Origin: Paenibacillus aceris
GTDB lineage: Bacteria > Bacillota > Bacilli > Paenibacillales > NBRC-103111
Assembly: GCF_017874035.1 (NCBI RefSeq)
Contig: NZ_JAGGKV010000034.1
Location: 1 to 60,344 of the forward strand
Direction of reading: 5' to 3'
Length of the DNA: 60,344 nucleotides
Shown: positions 8,807 to 17,555 of the stretch, in pieces
Position numbering within the stretch: the first letter of the stretch is position 1
How the letters are laid out: every line of letters starts with the position of its first letter
Position numbers and translations under genes: made by a program
The notes under the pieces: model-generated
The model's input: only the letters and a program-made list of their open reading frames with translations
What the model was told of the DNA's origin: nothing
The model's database searches: none

Positions 8807-9202
8807 TCATGACATGTTGAATAGTCCAAGGGTTGTGCACTTCTTTGATTCATTTTCGACGACTTGCTCCAGATTAACATCAAGAATGTTACTCAGTGCG
8901 GACATATAGAAAAGATTTCTGCCCAGTTCACTACTGACAACCTCAATGCATTGTTCACATAAATGACCGGTTACATGAGTGCCAAGTACATCCTTAGCTT
9001 CATTCAACGTCATCTCTGGATGATACTCTTGCTTCGCTGCGTTAACCTGAATACATCCACACTCGGTAATGGATTTCACCACGGAACGATTAGCGGCTGC
9101 GCCTGACTGTTGAAATTTGGATAAGACGTCAAGCAGACTTCGGTGACGGAGCAACAATTCGGATACTTGATCTTGAAACTGCTTTAAAGTCAAGGAGCTC
9201 AT
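8807..9202 (-). CDS. conserved hypothetical protein, possibly MazG-like C-terminus
   Basis: I do not recognise this 131-residue protein with certainty. It is soluble and mostly helical. The N-terminal half (SLTLKQFQDQVSELLLRHRS) looks like a coiled coil. There are Cys-rich spots (ECGC, LCEQC) that might bind metal. The C-terminal segment LGRNLFYMSALSNILDVNLE vaguely resembles the helical end of MazG-type pyrophosphatases. The start at 9202 follows AGAGGTGG. An in-frame ATG at 9241 would overlap the -10 element of a good promoter and is rejected. It is the only minus-strand gene in the first 56 kb. Function unknown. Confidence 0.75.
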   Translation of the reverse strand: MSSLTLKQFQDQVSELLLRHRSLLDVLSKFQQSGAAANRSVVKSITECGCIQVNAAKQEYHPEMTLNEAKDVLGTHVTGHLCEQCIEVVSSELGRNLFYMSALSNILDVNLEQVVENESKKCTTLGLFNMS

Positions 9203-9239
9203 TCCATCCACCTCTGGTAGGTTGGTAACTTCCAATTTC

Positions 9240-9268
9240 ATTATAATGGAAGCCCTCTAATATTTCAA
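9240..9268 (-). promoter_or_regulatory. sigma-A promoter of the minus-strand unknown gene
   Basis: On the minus strand, TTGAAA (9263-9268) and TATAAT (9240-9245) are 17 bp apart. The transcription start would be near 9233, which supports the start codon at 9202. Confidence 0.8.
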
Positions 9269-9358
9269 TTTTACATGTAAAGAAGTGATTAACGTTGGAT
9301 AAATTGGAACATAATTGTAAGGGAGCTTTATTAATAAGTTGATGCAGGAGGTGAATCT

Positions 9359-10426
9359 ATGATGAGGAAATGGGTGCAATTCATTTTGGCCATCATGGGT
9401 GGTAGTTTAGGTTTTGGATGGAGTGACGCGATCCTTCGAACGACAGGTTTTATGAATGATTCAGGAAAAGCAATAGCCATCAATAGTTTATGTGCGGTAG
9501 TTATGTTCATTCTTTCAGCATGGGTTGCAGGCAAGGGGATGAAACTGCTTGTCAGAGGGGAACGGAACGTTGCGGACATTCCTGTGTCCGATCTGCTCTC
9601 AGGTACATTAGGATTAGTAATTGGACTGCTTATATCGGTATTGGTGTTTCCTGTGCTCGAGCAGGTGAAATGGGCAAGCCCTCTTTTACCTTTCGTTGTA
9701 TCAGGGGTTCTAGCGGTTATGGGGTTTCGAATTGGTTACAGCAAACGGGAAGAGCTGGTCCAGATCATTGCAATGAGCCGGGCACCAGCCCCAGAGAAGC
9801 AGACGCATCGTCCTTACGAGGAGCATAAGATTCTCGATACCAGTGTTATTATTGACGGGCGTATCGCGGATATTTGCAAAACAGGGTTTATCGAGGGTAC
9901 TCTCGTTATTCCGGAGTTTGTTCTTGAAGAGCTGCAGCATATTGCTGATTCTTCCGATTTGCTGAAGCGTAACCGTGGTCGCCGGGGGCTCGATATTTTG
10001 AACAAGATTCAAAAGGAGCTCGAAGTGAAGGTGCTGATTTATGAAGGCGATTTCGAAGAAATATCAGAAGTAGACAGTAAATTAGTGCGTCTGGCTAAGG
10101 TGCTTCAAGGGAAAGTCATCACGAACGATTTTAACCTGAATAAAGTATGTGAATTACAAGGCGTTTCGGTATTGAATATTAATGATTTGGCGAATGCCGT
10201 GAAGCCTGTTGTCCTGCCGGGGGAAGAAATTATTGTTCAAGTCATTAAAGATGGCAAAGAGCATGGACAAGGTGTCGCTTATCTGGACGACGGTACGATG
10301 ATTGTGGTGGAAGGCGGACGTGAATTCATAGGAATGACGCTTGAAGTGATGGTGACGAGTGTTCTTCAGACTTCAGCGGGCCGCATGATTTTCGCGAAAC
10401 CGAAATTATTGGAAAAAGCGCAATAA
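9359..10426 (+). CDS. PIN/TRAM domain membrane protein (YacL family)
   Basis: A likely membrane-anchored RNase-like protein of 355 residues. About four hydrophobic segments lie in residues 1-125. A PIN domain (about 155-275) follows with acidic active-site candidates in LDTSVIIDGRIADI, the EEL motif and ITNDFNL. A C-terminal TRAM domain (about 280-345) is a predicted RNA-binding fold. GGAGGTG precedes the ATG. The family is conserved in Firmicutes next to ispD, as here. The B. subtilis homologue is yacL. Its substrate is not established, and nuclease activity is an inference from the PIN fold. Confidence 0.93.
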   Translation: MMRKWVQFILAIMGGSLGFGWSDAILRTTGFMNDSGKAIAINSLCAVVMFILSAWVAGKGMKLLVRGERNVADIPVSDLLSGTLGLVIGLLISVLVFPVLEQVKWASPLLPFVVSGVLAVMGFRIGYSKREELVQIIAMSRAPAPEKQTHRPYEEHKILDTSVIIDGRIADICKTGFIEGTLVIPEFVLEELQHIADSSDLLKRNRGRRGLDILNKIQKELEVKVLIYEGDFEEISEVDSKLVRLAKVLQGKVITNDFNLNKVCELQGVSVLNINDLANAVKPVVLPGEEIIVQVIKDGKEHGQGVAYLDDGTMIVVEGGREFIGMTLEVMVTSVLQTSAGRMIFAKPKLLEKAQ

Positions 10427-10473
10427 AACCAGTATGATAAGGAGATGTAACATAGCTCTTACAAGTTGATAGG

Positions 10474-10494
10474 AAAGTATAGATTTTATACTTT
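10474..10494 (+). other. small hairpin in the yacL-ispD gap
   Basis: AAAGTATA-GATTT-TATACTTT forms an 8-bp hairpin in the 189-bp gap before ispD. TTGATA (10467-10472) lies just upstream. It might be a weak terminator or part of a promoter (TTGATA with TACTTT as -10). No T-run follows, so the role is open. Confidence 0.4.
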
Positions 10495-10615
10495 TGCTTT
10501 GCATCAACCTTGACAAACCGCTGGTCCTAAATGGACGACGGAGTTGTTTATCCTTGGGTCTATGCTTACGCAGAAAGCTTTCGGAAGGAAAGCGCCAGTT
10601 GGGGTTGGAGGACTT

Positions 10616-11320
10616 ATGGGGAAGCTAGGGGTTATCATCGTGGCAGCGGGCAAGGGCTCGCGCATGGGAACGGCGGAAAGCAAACAATATTTACAACTTG
10701 GACAGAAGCCAATTCTGGTACATACGTTGCAATTATTTCAAAACATACATGAAGTGAATGAAATCATTTTAGTTGTTGGCGGAAATGACGTAGAGCGCTG
10801 TACAGGCTATGTACAGAGTTATGCGCTTTCCAAGGTCACTCATGTGCTGGCAGGTGGGGCGGAGCGTCAGGATTCCGTCAGACGAGGCCTAGGGGCCCTG
10901 GAACGGGACACAGAATGGGTGCTCGTTCATGATGGTGTTCGTCCCTTTGTCAAAAGAGAACACGTGTTCGAATGCCTCGTGAAGGCGCAAGATCGGGATG
11001 CAGCCGTGCTGGCTGTACCTGTGAAGGATACGATCAAAATCGTAGATACCGAGAAGCGAATACAATCTACACCGGATAGAAGAAGCTTGTGGGCCATCCA
11101 AACCCCGCAAGCTTTTCGACTTTCCCTTCTGCAGGAGGCGCATGAGCGTGCGCTTCAGGATGACTTTATGGGAACAGACGATGCTATGTTGGTGGAGCGG
11201 ATAGGAACGACGGTGCATGTTGTCGAAGGGGACTATTACAATATTAAGATTACGACACCGGAAGATTTGCCATGGGCAGAATGGATACTACTGAATGTTA
11301 GGGGAGAGGGACAACAATGA
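10616..11320 (+). CDS. ispD: 2-C-methyl-D-erythritol 4-phosphate cytidylyltransferase
   Basis: IspD couples MEP with CTP to give CDP-ME in the non-mevalonate isoprenoid pathway. The 234-residue product has the nucleotide-binding loop AAGKGSRMG near the N-terminus, the KQYL segment, and conserved VHDGVRPF and GTDDAMLVE motifs. The frame is open upstream to 10544, but GGAGG at 10606-10610 sits 5 bp before ATG 10616 and the family begins at GVIIVAAG, so the short start is right. Its stop codon overlaps the ispF start by four bases (ATGA), indicating translational coupling. Confidence 0.96.
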   Translation: MGKLGVIIVAAGKGSRMGTAESKQYLQLGQKPILVHTLQLFQNIHEVNEIILVVGGNDVERCTGYVQSYALSKVTHVLAGGAERQDSVRRGLGALERDTEWVLVHDGVRPFVKREHVFECLVKAQDRDAAVLAVPVKDTIKIVDTEKRIQSTPDRRSLWAIQTPQAFRLSLLQEAHERALQDDFMGTDDAMLVERIGTTVHVVEGDYYNIKITTPEDLPWAEWILLNVRGEGQQ

Positions 11321-11802
11321 TTCGCGTAGGACAGGGATTTGATGTTCATCAGTTAGTGGAAGGCCGTAAGTGCATTATTGGAGGCGTGACCATTCCTTAT
11401 GAAAAGGGACTGCTCGGCCACTCCGACGCGGATGTGCTTCTTCATGCGATAACCGATGCGATTCTAGGCGCACTGGGCTTGGGCGATATCGGGAAGCATT
11501 TCCCGGATACGGCTGCGGAATTCAAAGATGCGGACAGTTTGGTGTTGTTGAAACATGTTTGGCAGCTGGCTAAGGACAAGGGGTATCGCCTAGGAAATGC
11601 AGATTCCACGATTATTGCCCAGAAGCCCAAAATGGCTCCGTATATTCCGCAAATGGTCGAAATTATTGCCGCTGCATTGGGAGCTTCGCCGGATCAAATC
11701 AATGTGAAAGCGACGACGACCGAACAGCTCGGCTTTACGGGCCGGGGCGAAGGAATTGCCTCACAATCGGTTGTTTGTTTAATTCGAGATGTGCTAGAAT
11801 AG
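11317..11802 (+). CDS. ispF: 2-C-methyl-D-erythritol 2,4-cyclodiphosphate synthase
   Basis: IspF cyclises CDP-ME 2-phosphate to MEcPP with release of CMP, two steps after IspD. The 161-residue product carries the metal-binding DVHQLV motif near the N-terminus, the GHSDADVLLHAITDA signature and the C-terminal TTTEQLGFTGRGEGI nucleotide-binding region. Length is typical for the trimeric enzyme. Start and stop overlap with ispD is 4 bp. gltX follows 31 bp later, the order seen in B. subtilis. Confidence 0.97.
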   Translation: MIRVGQGFDVHQLVEGRKCIIGGVTIPYEKGLLGHSDADVLLHAITDAILGALGLGDIGKHFPDTAAEFKDADSLVLLKHVWQLAKDKGYRLGNADSTIIAQKPKMAPYIPQMVEIIAAALGASPDQINVKATTTEQLGFTGRGEGIASQSVVCLIRDVLE

Positions 11803-11833
11803 CAGGTATTATTGGGGAGAAGAGGGTACAGTC

Positions 11834-13288
11834 ATGAACCAACCTTTACGTGTGCGCTATGCACCTAGTCCAACGGGACATTTACATATTGGCGGTGCTC
11901 GTACGGCACTGTTTGATTATTTATTGGCGCGCCGTCATGGCGGAGCGTTTGTAGTACGATTTGAAGATACCGATCAAACTCGTCATAAAGAATCCGGCAT
12001 TGAGGATCAATTAAACGGTCTGAGATGGCTTGGGTTAGAGTGGGACGAGAGCGTAGATATCGGGGGGCCATACGGTCCTTATCGTCAGATGGAAAGACTT
12101 GATATCTATCAAACCCACCTGAATCAGCTGCTTCAGAGCGGCCATGCCTACCCTTGCTACTGTTCCGAAGCGGATTTGGAGCAGGAACGTGCAGAGCAGG
12201 AAGCGCGCGGTGAAATGGGCGGTTACTCGGGTAAATGCCGTCATTTGACGCCTGAGCAGATTGCTGCTTACGAAGCGGAGGGCCGCAAGCCTTCAACTCG
12301 GTTCCGCGTGCCGGCAGACCGGATTATTGGCTTCGAGGACAAGGTGCGCGAGCATGTTGAGTTTGAGTCGGCTGGGATTGGCGACTTTATTATCGCGCGT
12401 CCTGACGGAATTCCCACCTATAACTTTGCTGTTATTGTGGACGATCACATGATGAAAATCAATTTGGTCATCCGCGGGGAAGAGCATCTGTCCAATACGC
12501 CAAGACAAATTCTCATGTACGAGGCTCTCGGCATGCCTGTTCCGGAATTCGCGCACTTGGCGCTGATTCTGAATCCGGACCGGAAGAAAATGAGTAAACG
12601 GGATGAGTCCATCATCCAGTTCATCGAACAGTACCGGGAATTAGGCTATTTGCCGGAAGCTGTTGTGAATTTCATTGCTCTTCTAGGATGGTCTCCTGGC
12701 GGCGAAGAAGAGATGTTTACGAAGGAAGAACTGATTGCCCAGTTTGACCTCGATCGTGTATCGAAGAGTCCGGCTGTGTTTGATATGGATAAATTGAACT
12801 GGATGAACAATGCCTATTTGAAAAAGGCCCCGCTCTCCCGCGTCGTTGAGCTGTGTGTGCCTCATTTGCAGAAAGCCGGATACATCGCTCCGCAGTTGGA
12901 TGAAGCGGGCCAAGCATGGGTGGAGGCTCTGATAGGCTTGAATCAAGAGAGAATGCGCTTCGCGGCGGAAATTGTCGAATTGTCGAGCATCTTCTTCAAA
13001 GAAGAGCTGGTGATCGATGAGGAAGCTGCGGCTGTGCTAAAAGAAGAGCATGTACCGGTCGTACTGTCCAGCTTCTTGGGGCAAGTCGAGCAAGCGGAAG
13101 ATTTCACGGTAGAGGCTATACCAGCTTTGCTGAAGCAAGTGCAGAAGGATACAGGCTACAAAGGGAAGCAGTTATTCATGTCGATCCGTTCTGCGCTGAC
13201 AGGGCAAGTGCATGGACCTGATCTCAATGTGTCCTTGTACCTGCTCGGGAAAGAAAAAGTCGCTTCACGTCTACGGAACTTGTTGTAA
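11834..13288 (+). CDS. gltX: glutamyl-tRNA synthetase
   Basis: A class I aminoacyl-tRNA synthetase charging tRNA-Glu. As in most Firmicutes without GlnRS, it may also charge tRNA-Gln for later amidation (inference). The 484-residue product has the HIGH-like HIGG motif in YAPSPTGHLHIGGARTA and the KMSKRDE loop, followed by the helical anticodon-binding domain. A cysteine cluster (YPCYCSEADLE) lies in the insertion domain. An AGAAGAGGG-like site precedes the ATG. The stop codon overlaps the -35 element of the downstream T-box promoter. Confidence 0.97.
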   Translation: MNQPLRVRYAPSPTGHLHIGGARTALFDYLLARRHGGAFVVRFEDTDQTRHKESGIEDQLNGLRWLGLEWDESVDIGGPYGPYRQMERLDIYQTHLNQLLQSGHAYPCYCSEADLEQERAEQEARGEMGGYSGKCRHLTPEQIAAYEAEGRKPSTRFRVPADRIIGFEDKVREHVEFESAGIGDFIIARPDGIPTYNFAVIVDDHMMKINLVIRGEEHLSNTPRQILMYEALGMPVPEFAHLALILNPDRKKMSKRDESIIQFIEQYRELGYLPEAVVNFIALLGWSPGGEEEMFTKEELIAQFDLDRVSKSPAVFDMDKLNWMNNAYLKKAPLSRVVELCVPHLQKAGYIAPQLDEAGQAWVEALIGLNQERMRFAAEIVELSSIFFKEELVIDEEAAAVLKEEHVPVVLSSFLGQVEQAEDFTVEAIPALLKQVQKDTGYKGKQLFMSIRSALTGQVHGPDLNVSLYLLGKEKVASRLRNLL

Positions 13289-13311
13289 TACGGGGTTCTT
13301 TTCGCTATACT
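13283..13311 (+). promoter_or_regulatory. promoter of the cysE-cysS T-box transcript
   Basis: TTGTAA (13283-13288) and TATACT (13306-13311) are 17 bp apart. The -35 hexamer includes the gltX stop codon. Transcription would begin near 13318, at the 5' end of the T-box. Confidence 0.8.
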
Positions 13312-13319
13312 TAGTTCAA

Positions 13320-13594
13320 TAAGGAACGCAATGATCAGGAGAGTACGATTATTTAGGGATTTATCAGAGAGGATAATCGGAGCCGTCAGGCTTTGGCTGT
13401 GAGTTATCCATTCCCTCTAATCGGAAATGCACCTGGGAGCTGCCGCGCCGAATACTCGGATAACAGAGTAGGGTAGGCGCAGCCGGAATGCCCACGTTAC
13501 GGGTTTTTGAGTTGGGAGACTTCCGAGTCACCAAGCAGAGTGGAACCGCGATTAATCACGCCTCTGCAGCCATATGGCTGCGGGGGCTTTTTTT
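13320..13594 (+). promoter_or_regulatory. T-box riboswitch, cysteine specifier
   Basis: The leader has a GAGAGTA segment near its 5' end, the AGAGAGG and GCTGTGAG blocks of stem I, and the specifier context GGAAATGCACCT with TGC (Cys) at 13428-13430. The T-box core AGAGTGGAACCGCG lies at 13537-13550. A terminator follows in which GCCTCTGCAGCC pairs with GGCTGCGGGGGC (13560-13587) before seven T residues. Uncharged tRNA-Cys would stabilise the antiterminator and allow cysE-cysS transcription. Confidence 0.95.
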
Positions 13595-13636
13595 ATACAC
13601 AGGGGTAATGATTTCCTACAAAAAGAAGGTGAGAGC

Positions 13637-14308
13637 ATGTGGCAAACGATCAAATCTGACATTTCCGCCGTATTCGATAACGACCCGGCTGCACGCAGCT
13701 GGTTTGAGGTTGTGTTTACGTACTCTGGGCTTCATGCTATCTGGGCGCACCGCATCGGTCACTGGTTCTATAAACGGAGGATGTTTACAATCGCCCGTAT
13801 CGTCTCGCAATGGAGCCGTTTTATGACAGGTATTGAGATACATCCAGGTGCCACTATCGGTAAAAGGTTGTTTATTGACCACGGGATGGGGGTTGTGATT
13901 GGGGAGACCTGTGAGATCGGCGACGATGTTATTTTGTATCAAGGGGTAACTTTGGGTGGAACAGGGAAAGAAAAAGGTAAGAGACACCCAACAATTGGCA
14001 ATAATGTAGTTGTTGGATCAGGCGCTAAGATTTTAGGCTCCTTCCTTGTAGGCGAGAATTCACGGATTGGCTCCAATGCAGTGGTCATCCAAGAGGTTCC
14101 TTCGAACAGTACCGTTGTTACGATGCCTGCTAAGCTTGTGAAGCGGGACGGTGTACGTGTGAATCGTTTGGACCACGGCAATTTACCGGATCCCATTATC
14201 GATATATTCCAGGAAATGCAGCAGCAAATTAATGAGCTTAAAAGACAGTTAGAACAAGAACGGGTTAAGAATGGAGGAGCGAGAGAACATGACGCTCAGA
14301 ATGTATAA
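13637..14308 (+). CDS. cysE: serine O-acetyltransferase
   Basis: CysE acetylates L-serine with acetyl-CoA to O-acetylserine, the committed step of cysteine synthesis. The 223-residue product has an N-terminal helical domain (DPAARSWFEV), then a left-handed beta-helix of hexapeptide repeats with the catalytic HPGATIGKRLFIDHG region and GVTLGGTGK. ATG 13637 follows AAGGTGAG. The frame runs upstream into the T-box terminator, so the longer form is not plausible. The cysteine T-box places both precursor synthesis and cysteinyl-tRNA formation under tRNA-Cys charging control. Its end overlaps cysS by 20 bp. Confidence 0.96.
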   Translation: MWQTIKSDISAVFDNDPAARSWFEVVFTYSGLHAIWAHRIGHWFYKRRMFTIARIVSQWSRFMTGIEIHPGATIGKRLFIDHGMGVVIGETCEIGDDVILYQGVTLGGTGKEKGKRHPTIGNNVVVGSGAKILGSFLVGENSRIGSNAVVIQEVPSNSTVVTMPAKLVKRDGVRVNRLDHGNLPDPIIDIFQEMQQQINELKRQLEQERVKNGGAREHDAQNV

Positions 14309-15689
14309 TACGCTAACACGCAAGAAGGAAGAATTCGTACCGCTTGAACCGGGGAAGGTGAAGATGTATGTATGCGGTCCAACCGTATATAACTATATCC
14401 ATATTGGGAATGGCAGACCGGTCATTTTCTTCGATGTTGTAAGGCGCTTCTTAGAGTCTCAAAATTATGAAGTCACTTATATAACGAATTTTACCGATGT
14501 AGATGACAAAATGATCCGTAAAGCCGAAGAAATGGCTGTATCCGTTCCAGAGCTGGCCGAAACTTTTATTGCCGCCTTTTTGGAGGATATCCAAACATTG
14601 GGGGTACATGAAGCTACCTTGAACCCCCGTGTAACGGAAAATATTCAGGAAATCATCGAGTTCATCGCTGCTTTAGTTGAAAAAGACTATGCCTATGAAG
14701 CCCGCGGCGACGTCTATTACCGGACAACCAAATTCGCCGAATACGGCAAGCTTTCCCATCAAAATCTGGAAGAACTCCAATACGGCATTCGCATTGAAGT
14801 GGACGACCGCAAAGAGAATCCGCAGGATTTTGTTCTTTGGAAAGCCGCGAAACCGGGAGAAATTTATTGGGATAGTCCATGGGGGCAAGGCCGTCCGGGC
14901 TGGCATATCGAGTGCTCCGCTATGGTGCGCAAATATTTAGGCGAAACGATTGATATTCACGGCGGCGGTCAAGATTTGACGTTCCCGCACCATGAGTGCG
15001 AGATCGCGCAAACCGAAGCGGTAACCGGCCATCCAATGGCCAATTATTGGCTGCACAATGCTTTCTTGAACATCGATAATGAAAAAATGTCCAAATCGCT
15101 GGGTAATGGCATACTCATCCGCGATCTTGTTAAGCAAATCAAGCCGGAAGTATTCCGCTTCTTCATGTTGTCTGCCCATTACCGCAATCCGCTGAATTTC
15201 AGCGATGAGAGTTTGAAGCAGGCGGCTAATGCTTTGGAGCGTATTCAAAATGCAAATGACAACCTGAAGCACCGATTAGCTACAGCTTCTATTTCGAGTG
15301 AAGTGGAAGCAGCCCTTAAGGAGCGTGTGGACGCGATTGCCAAGCAGTTCGTCGAGAAGATGAATGACGACTTCAATACCCCGGATGCGATCACGGCTGT
15401 GTTCGATCTGGTTGCGGAAGCGAACCTGTATCTGCAGCAGGAGCGGGTGAATGCCGCCGCGCTGCAGGTGTTCCTAGATCAGCTGCAAGTCTTCGATCAA
15501 ACCTTGGGCATATTGTCCCAGCAAGCGGACGAATTGCTGGATGAAGAGATTGAGCAATTGATTGTCGATCGGACAGAAGCGCGGAAGTCGAAAAACTGGG
15601 CGCGTGCGGATGAAATCCGTGACCTGCTCACAGAGAAAGGGATATTCCTTGAGGACACGCCGCAGGGAATTCGTTGGCGCCGCAAATGA
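14289..15689 (+). CDS. cysS: cysteinyl-tRNA synthetase
   Basis: This class I synthetase charges tRNA-Cys. The 466-residue product matches the family length. It shows the zinc and HIGH region (MYVCGPTVYNYIHIGN), the WHIECSAM and HHECEIAQ zinc ligands, the KMSKS loop and a C-terminal DALR-type helical domain. I chose ATG 14289, which follows GGAGG at 14273-14277 and aligns with homologues. An upstream ATG at 14271 overlaps that site. Regulated with cysE by the upstream T-box. The stop overlaps the mrnC start (ATGA). Confidence 0.97.
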   Translation: MTLRMYNTLTRKKEEFVPLEPGKVKMYVCGPTVYNYIHIGNGRPVIFFDVVRRFLESQNYEVTYITNFTDVDDKMIRKAEEMAVSVPELAETFIAAFLEDIQTLGVHEATLNPRVTENIQEIIEFIAALVEKDYAYEARGDVYYRTTKFAEYGKLSHQNLEELQYGIRIEVDDRKENPQDFVLWKAAKPGEIYWDSPWGQGRPGWHIECSAMVRKYLGETIDIHGGGQDLTFPHHECEIAQTEAVTGHPMANYWLHNAFLNIDNEKMSKSLGNGILIRDLVKQIKPEVFRFFMLSAHYRNPLNFSDESLKQAANALERIQNANDNLKHRLATASISSEVEAALKERVDAIAKQFVEKMNDDFNTPDAITAVFDLVAEANLYLQQERVNAAALQVFLDQLQVFDQTLGILSQQADELLDEEIEQLIVDRTEARKSKNWARADEIRDLLTEKGIFLEDTPQGIRWRRK

Positions 15690-16120
15690 GTGAGACTTTT
15701 ACTGATGCAGCGAAGAATTTGTTTGTTTTTCCGCCGTCCAAAAGCCCTCATTTGCTGAACCCGCTTGTACTTGCTTATATCGGGGATGCGGTTTACGAGG
15801 TCTACATTCGCCAGTATGTTATATCTGGCGGAAATCATCGGCCCAATCATTTGCACAAAGCATCCACTGGATATGTATCGGCGAAGGCGCAATCCAAACT
15901 GCTGGAAGCCTTGATGCCGATGCTGACAGAAGAAGAGACAGATATGGTGAAGCGCGGGCGCAATGCCAAATCAGGAACGACAGCCAAAAACGCGGATGTG
16001 CTGGAATACCGGCACAGCACCGCGTTTGAGTGCTTAATCGGATACTTGTACTATAAGCAATCGTTTGAACGTTTGAAGGAAATATTGGATTTCGCCCTTG
16101 CCTACAAGAATAAATCTTAG
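15686..16120 (+). CDS. mrnC: mini-ribonuclease III
   Basis: MrnC is an RNase III-type nuclease without a dsRNA-binding domain that matures the ends of 23S rRNA. The 144-residue product has the catalytic-domain signature LAYIGDAVYEVYIR and a distal acidic segment ECLIGYLYY that supplies metal ligands. ATG 15686 overlaps the cysS stop by four bases. A TTG at 15674 is possible but would lengthen the protein past the usual start. Same order as in B. subtilis (cysS-mrnC-rlmB). Confidence 0.94.
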   Translation: MSETFTDAAKNLFVFPPSKSPHLLNPLVLAYIGDAVYEVYIRQYVISGGNHRPNHLHKASTGYVSAKAQSKLLEALMPMLTEEETDMVKRGRNAKSGTTAKNADVLEYRHSTAFECLIGYLYYKQSFERLKEILDFALAYKNKS

Positions 16121-16174
16121 CTTATGCTGAGAGGTAAATTTTGTGTGAGATAAGTGAATTTTTTAGGAGGAAGC

Positions 16175-16918
16175 ATGATGGAAGAAGAATATATTGGCGG
16201 GAAGCATTCCGTTCTGGAGGCTATACGTGCCGGTCGAACGATTAATAAAATTTGGATTGCTGAGAACGCGCAGAAGCAATTCGCGGGGCCTATCGTGGCG
16301 GAAGCCAAAAACTTGGGGATTCTCGTTCAATTTACAGACAAGCGCAAGCTCGATCAGATGGTGGAGGCGCTTCAGCACCAAGGCGTAATTGCGCAAGTGG
16401 CGGCTTATGAGTATGTGGAAGTGGAGGATATTCTTGCGAAAGCCAAAGCGCTTGGGCAAGATCCTTTTATTTTGATACTTGATGAGATCGAAGATCCGCA
16501 CAATCTGGGCTCAATCCTGCGGACAGCAGACTGCACAGGGGTTCATGGTGTCATTATTCCCAAAAGACGCTCCGTCGGACTGACAGCAACGGTTTCTAAG
16601 ACCTCAGCCGGGGCTGTAGAGTATGTTCCCGTTGCTCGGGTGACGAATATCGCTCAGACGATTGAGCAACTCAAAGAGCAAGGAGTGTGGGTTGCAGGAA
16701 CAGATGTGTCCGCAGCGCAAGATGTCTACAAGGCGAATTTCAGTATGCCTATAGCTCTTGTTATTGGTAATGAGGGTAAAGGCGTAGGCAGGTTAATCAA
16801 AGAGAGATGTGACTTCTTGGTTAAGCTGCCGATGGCGGGACATGTGAATTCCCTGAATGCCTCCGTTGCCGCGGGTGTCTTGATGTATGAAGTGGTTCGC
16901 CAACGAAATAAGAGTTAA
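16175..16918 (+). CDS. rlmB: 23S rRNA 2'-O-methyltransferase RlmB (SpoU family)
   Basis: A SPOUT-class methyltransferase; the E. coli RlmB modifies G2251 of 23S rRNA. The 247-residue product has an N-terminal substrate-binding domain (GGKHSVLEAI), then the SpoU knot with LDEIEDPHNLGSILRTAD, VIGNEGKGVGRLI and LPMAGHVNSLNASVAAG motifs. TTAGGAGG lies 5-6 bp before ATG 16175. An upstream in-frame ATG at 16154 precedes that site and is rejected. Exact target position is inferred from the family. Confidence 0.94.
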   Translation: MMEEEYIGGKHSVLEAIRAGRTINKIWIAENAQKQFAGPIVAEAKNLGILVQFTDKRKLDQMVEALQHQGVIAQVAAYEYVEVEDILAKAKALGQDPFILILDEIEDPHNLGSILRTADCTGVHGVIIPKRRSVGLTATVSKTSAGAVEYVPVARVTNIAQTIEQLKEQGVWVAGTDVSAAQDVYKANFSMPIALVIGNEGKGVGRLIKERCDFLVKLPMAGHVNSLNASVAAGVLMYEVVRQRNKS

Positions 16919-16923
16919 AGCAG

Positions 16924-17436
16924 ATGGAAGAGTTTCTGATCGTAGACGGCTACAATATCATCGGAGCTTGGCCGGAACTGAGTAAGCTTAAGGATACTGA
17001 TTTGGAAGGTGCTCGGGATAAGTTGATCCATATGCTGGCTGAATATCAATCTTACTCGGGTATGAAAGTATACCTGGTTTTCGACGCTTATATGGTACCT
17101 GGACTTGGGAAAAAGTATGTACAGAGCAAGTTGAACGTGCTCTACACCAAAGAGAAGGAAACCGCGGATGAACGGATCGAACGTTTGGTCACGAATCTGA
17201 TGGGAAGGCGTAAGCAGATCTATGTGGCCACCTCCGATATGATTGAGCAGCATGTTATTTTCGGTAAAGGAGCTCTACGATTGCCAGCCGGTGAACTTCT
17301 CATCAAAATCAAACAGAATCGCAAAGAGGTTCGAGAACGTATTCATCCAGAAACGACAGCGAAGCGCAATCCATTCGAAGGTAAGTTGAGCAGTGAGATC
17401 AAAGCGCAGTTCGAGCGGTGGCGAAGAGGGGAGTAA
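16924..17436 (+). CDS. rae1: NYN-domain ribosome-associated endoribonuclease Rae1
   Basis: A 170-residue NYN/PIN-like nuclease. In B. subtilis the homologue (YacP/Rae1) enters the ribosomal A site and cleaves mRNAs in frame. Acidic residues of the fold are visible in VDGYNII near the N-terminus, ERIERLV and VATSDMIEQ. The C-terminus is basic and helical. It starts 5 bp after rlmB and matches the reference length. Gene order between rlmB and sigH is conserved. Confidence 0.92.
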   Translation: MEEFLIVDGYNIIGAWPELSKLKDTDLEGARDKLIHMLAEYQSYSGMKVYLVFDAYMVPGLGKKYVQSKLNVLYTKEKETADERIERLVTNLMGRRKQIYVATSDMIEQHVIFGKGALRLPAGELLIKIKQNRKEVRERIHPETTAKRNPFEGKLSSEIKAQFERWRRGE

Positions 17437-17470
17437 ATCCTCCAAATGCTAGAAATGGTGGGGGTCCCCG

Positions 17471-17500
17471 TTGACGGTGTGAGATTTCATCATGTATACT
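17471..17500 (+). promoter_or_regulatory. promoter of sigH
   Basis: TTGACG (17471-17476) and TATACT (17495-17500) are 18 bp apart in the gap after rae1. This gives sigH its own sigma-A-type promoter. In Bacillus sigH is repressed by AbrB; no operator could be judged here. Confidence 0.8.
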
Positions 17501-17555
17501 TAACCTAAACTTTTAATGTGAATCTGGGTAGTCCTGCAGGCCGGAGGGATTGTTG

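Noticed and set aside
10531..10752. 73-codon open frame overlapping the start of ispD
   Set aside because: It is out of frame with ispD, has no ribosome binding site and covers the well-supported ispD N-terminus.
13488..13826. 112-codon open frame across the T-box end and cysE start
   Set aside because: It reads through a T-box terminator and overlaps cysE in another frame.
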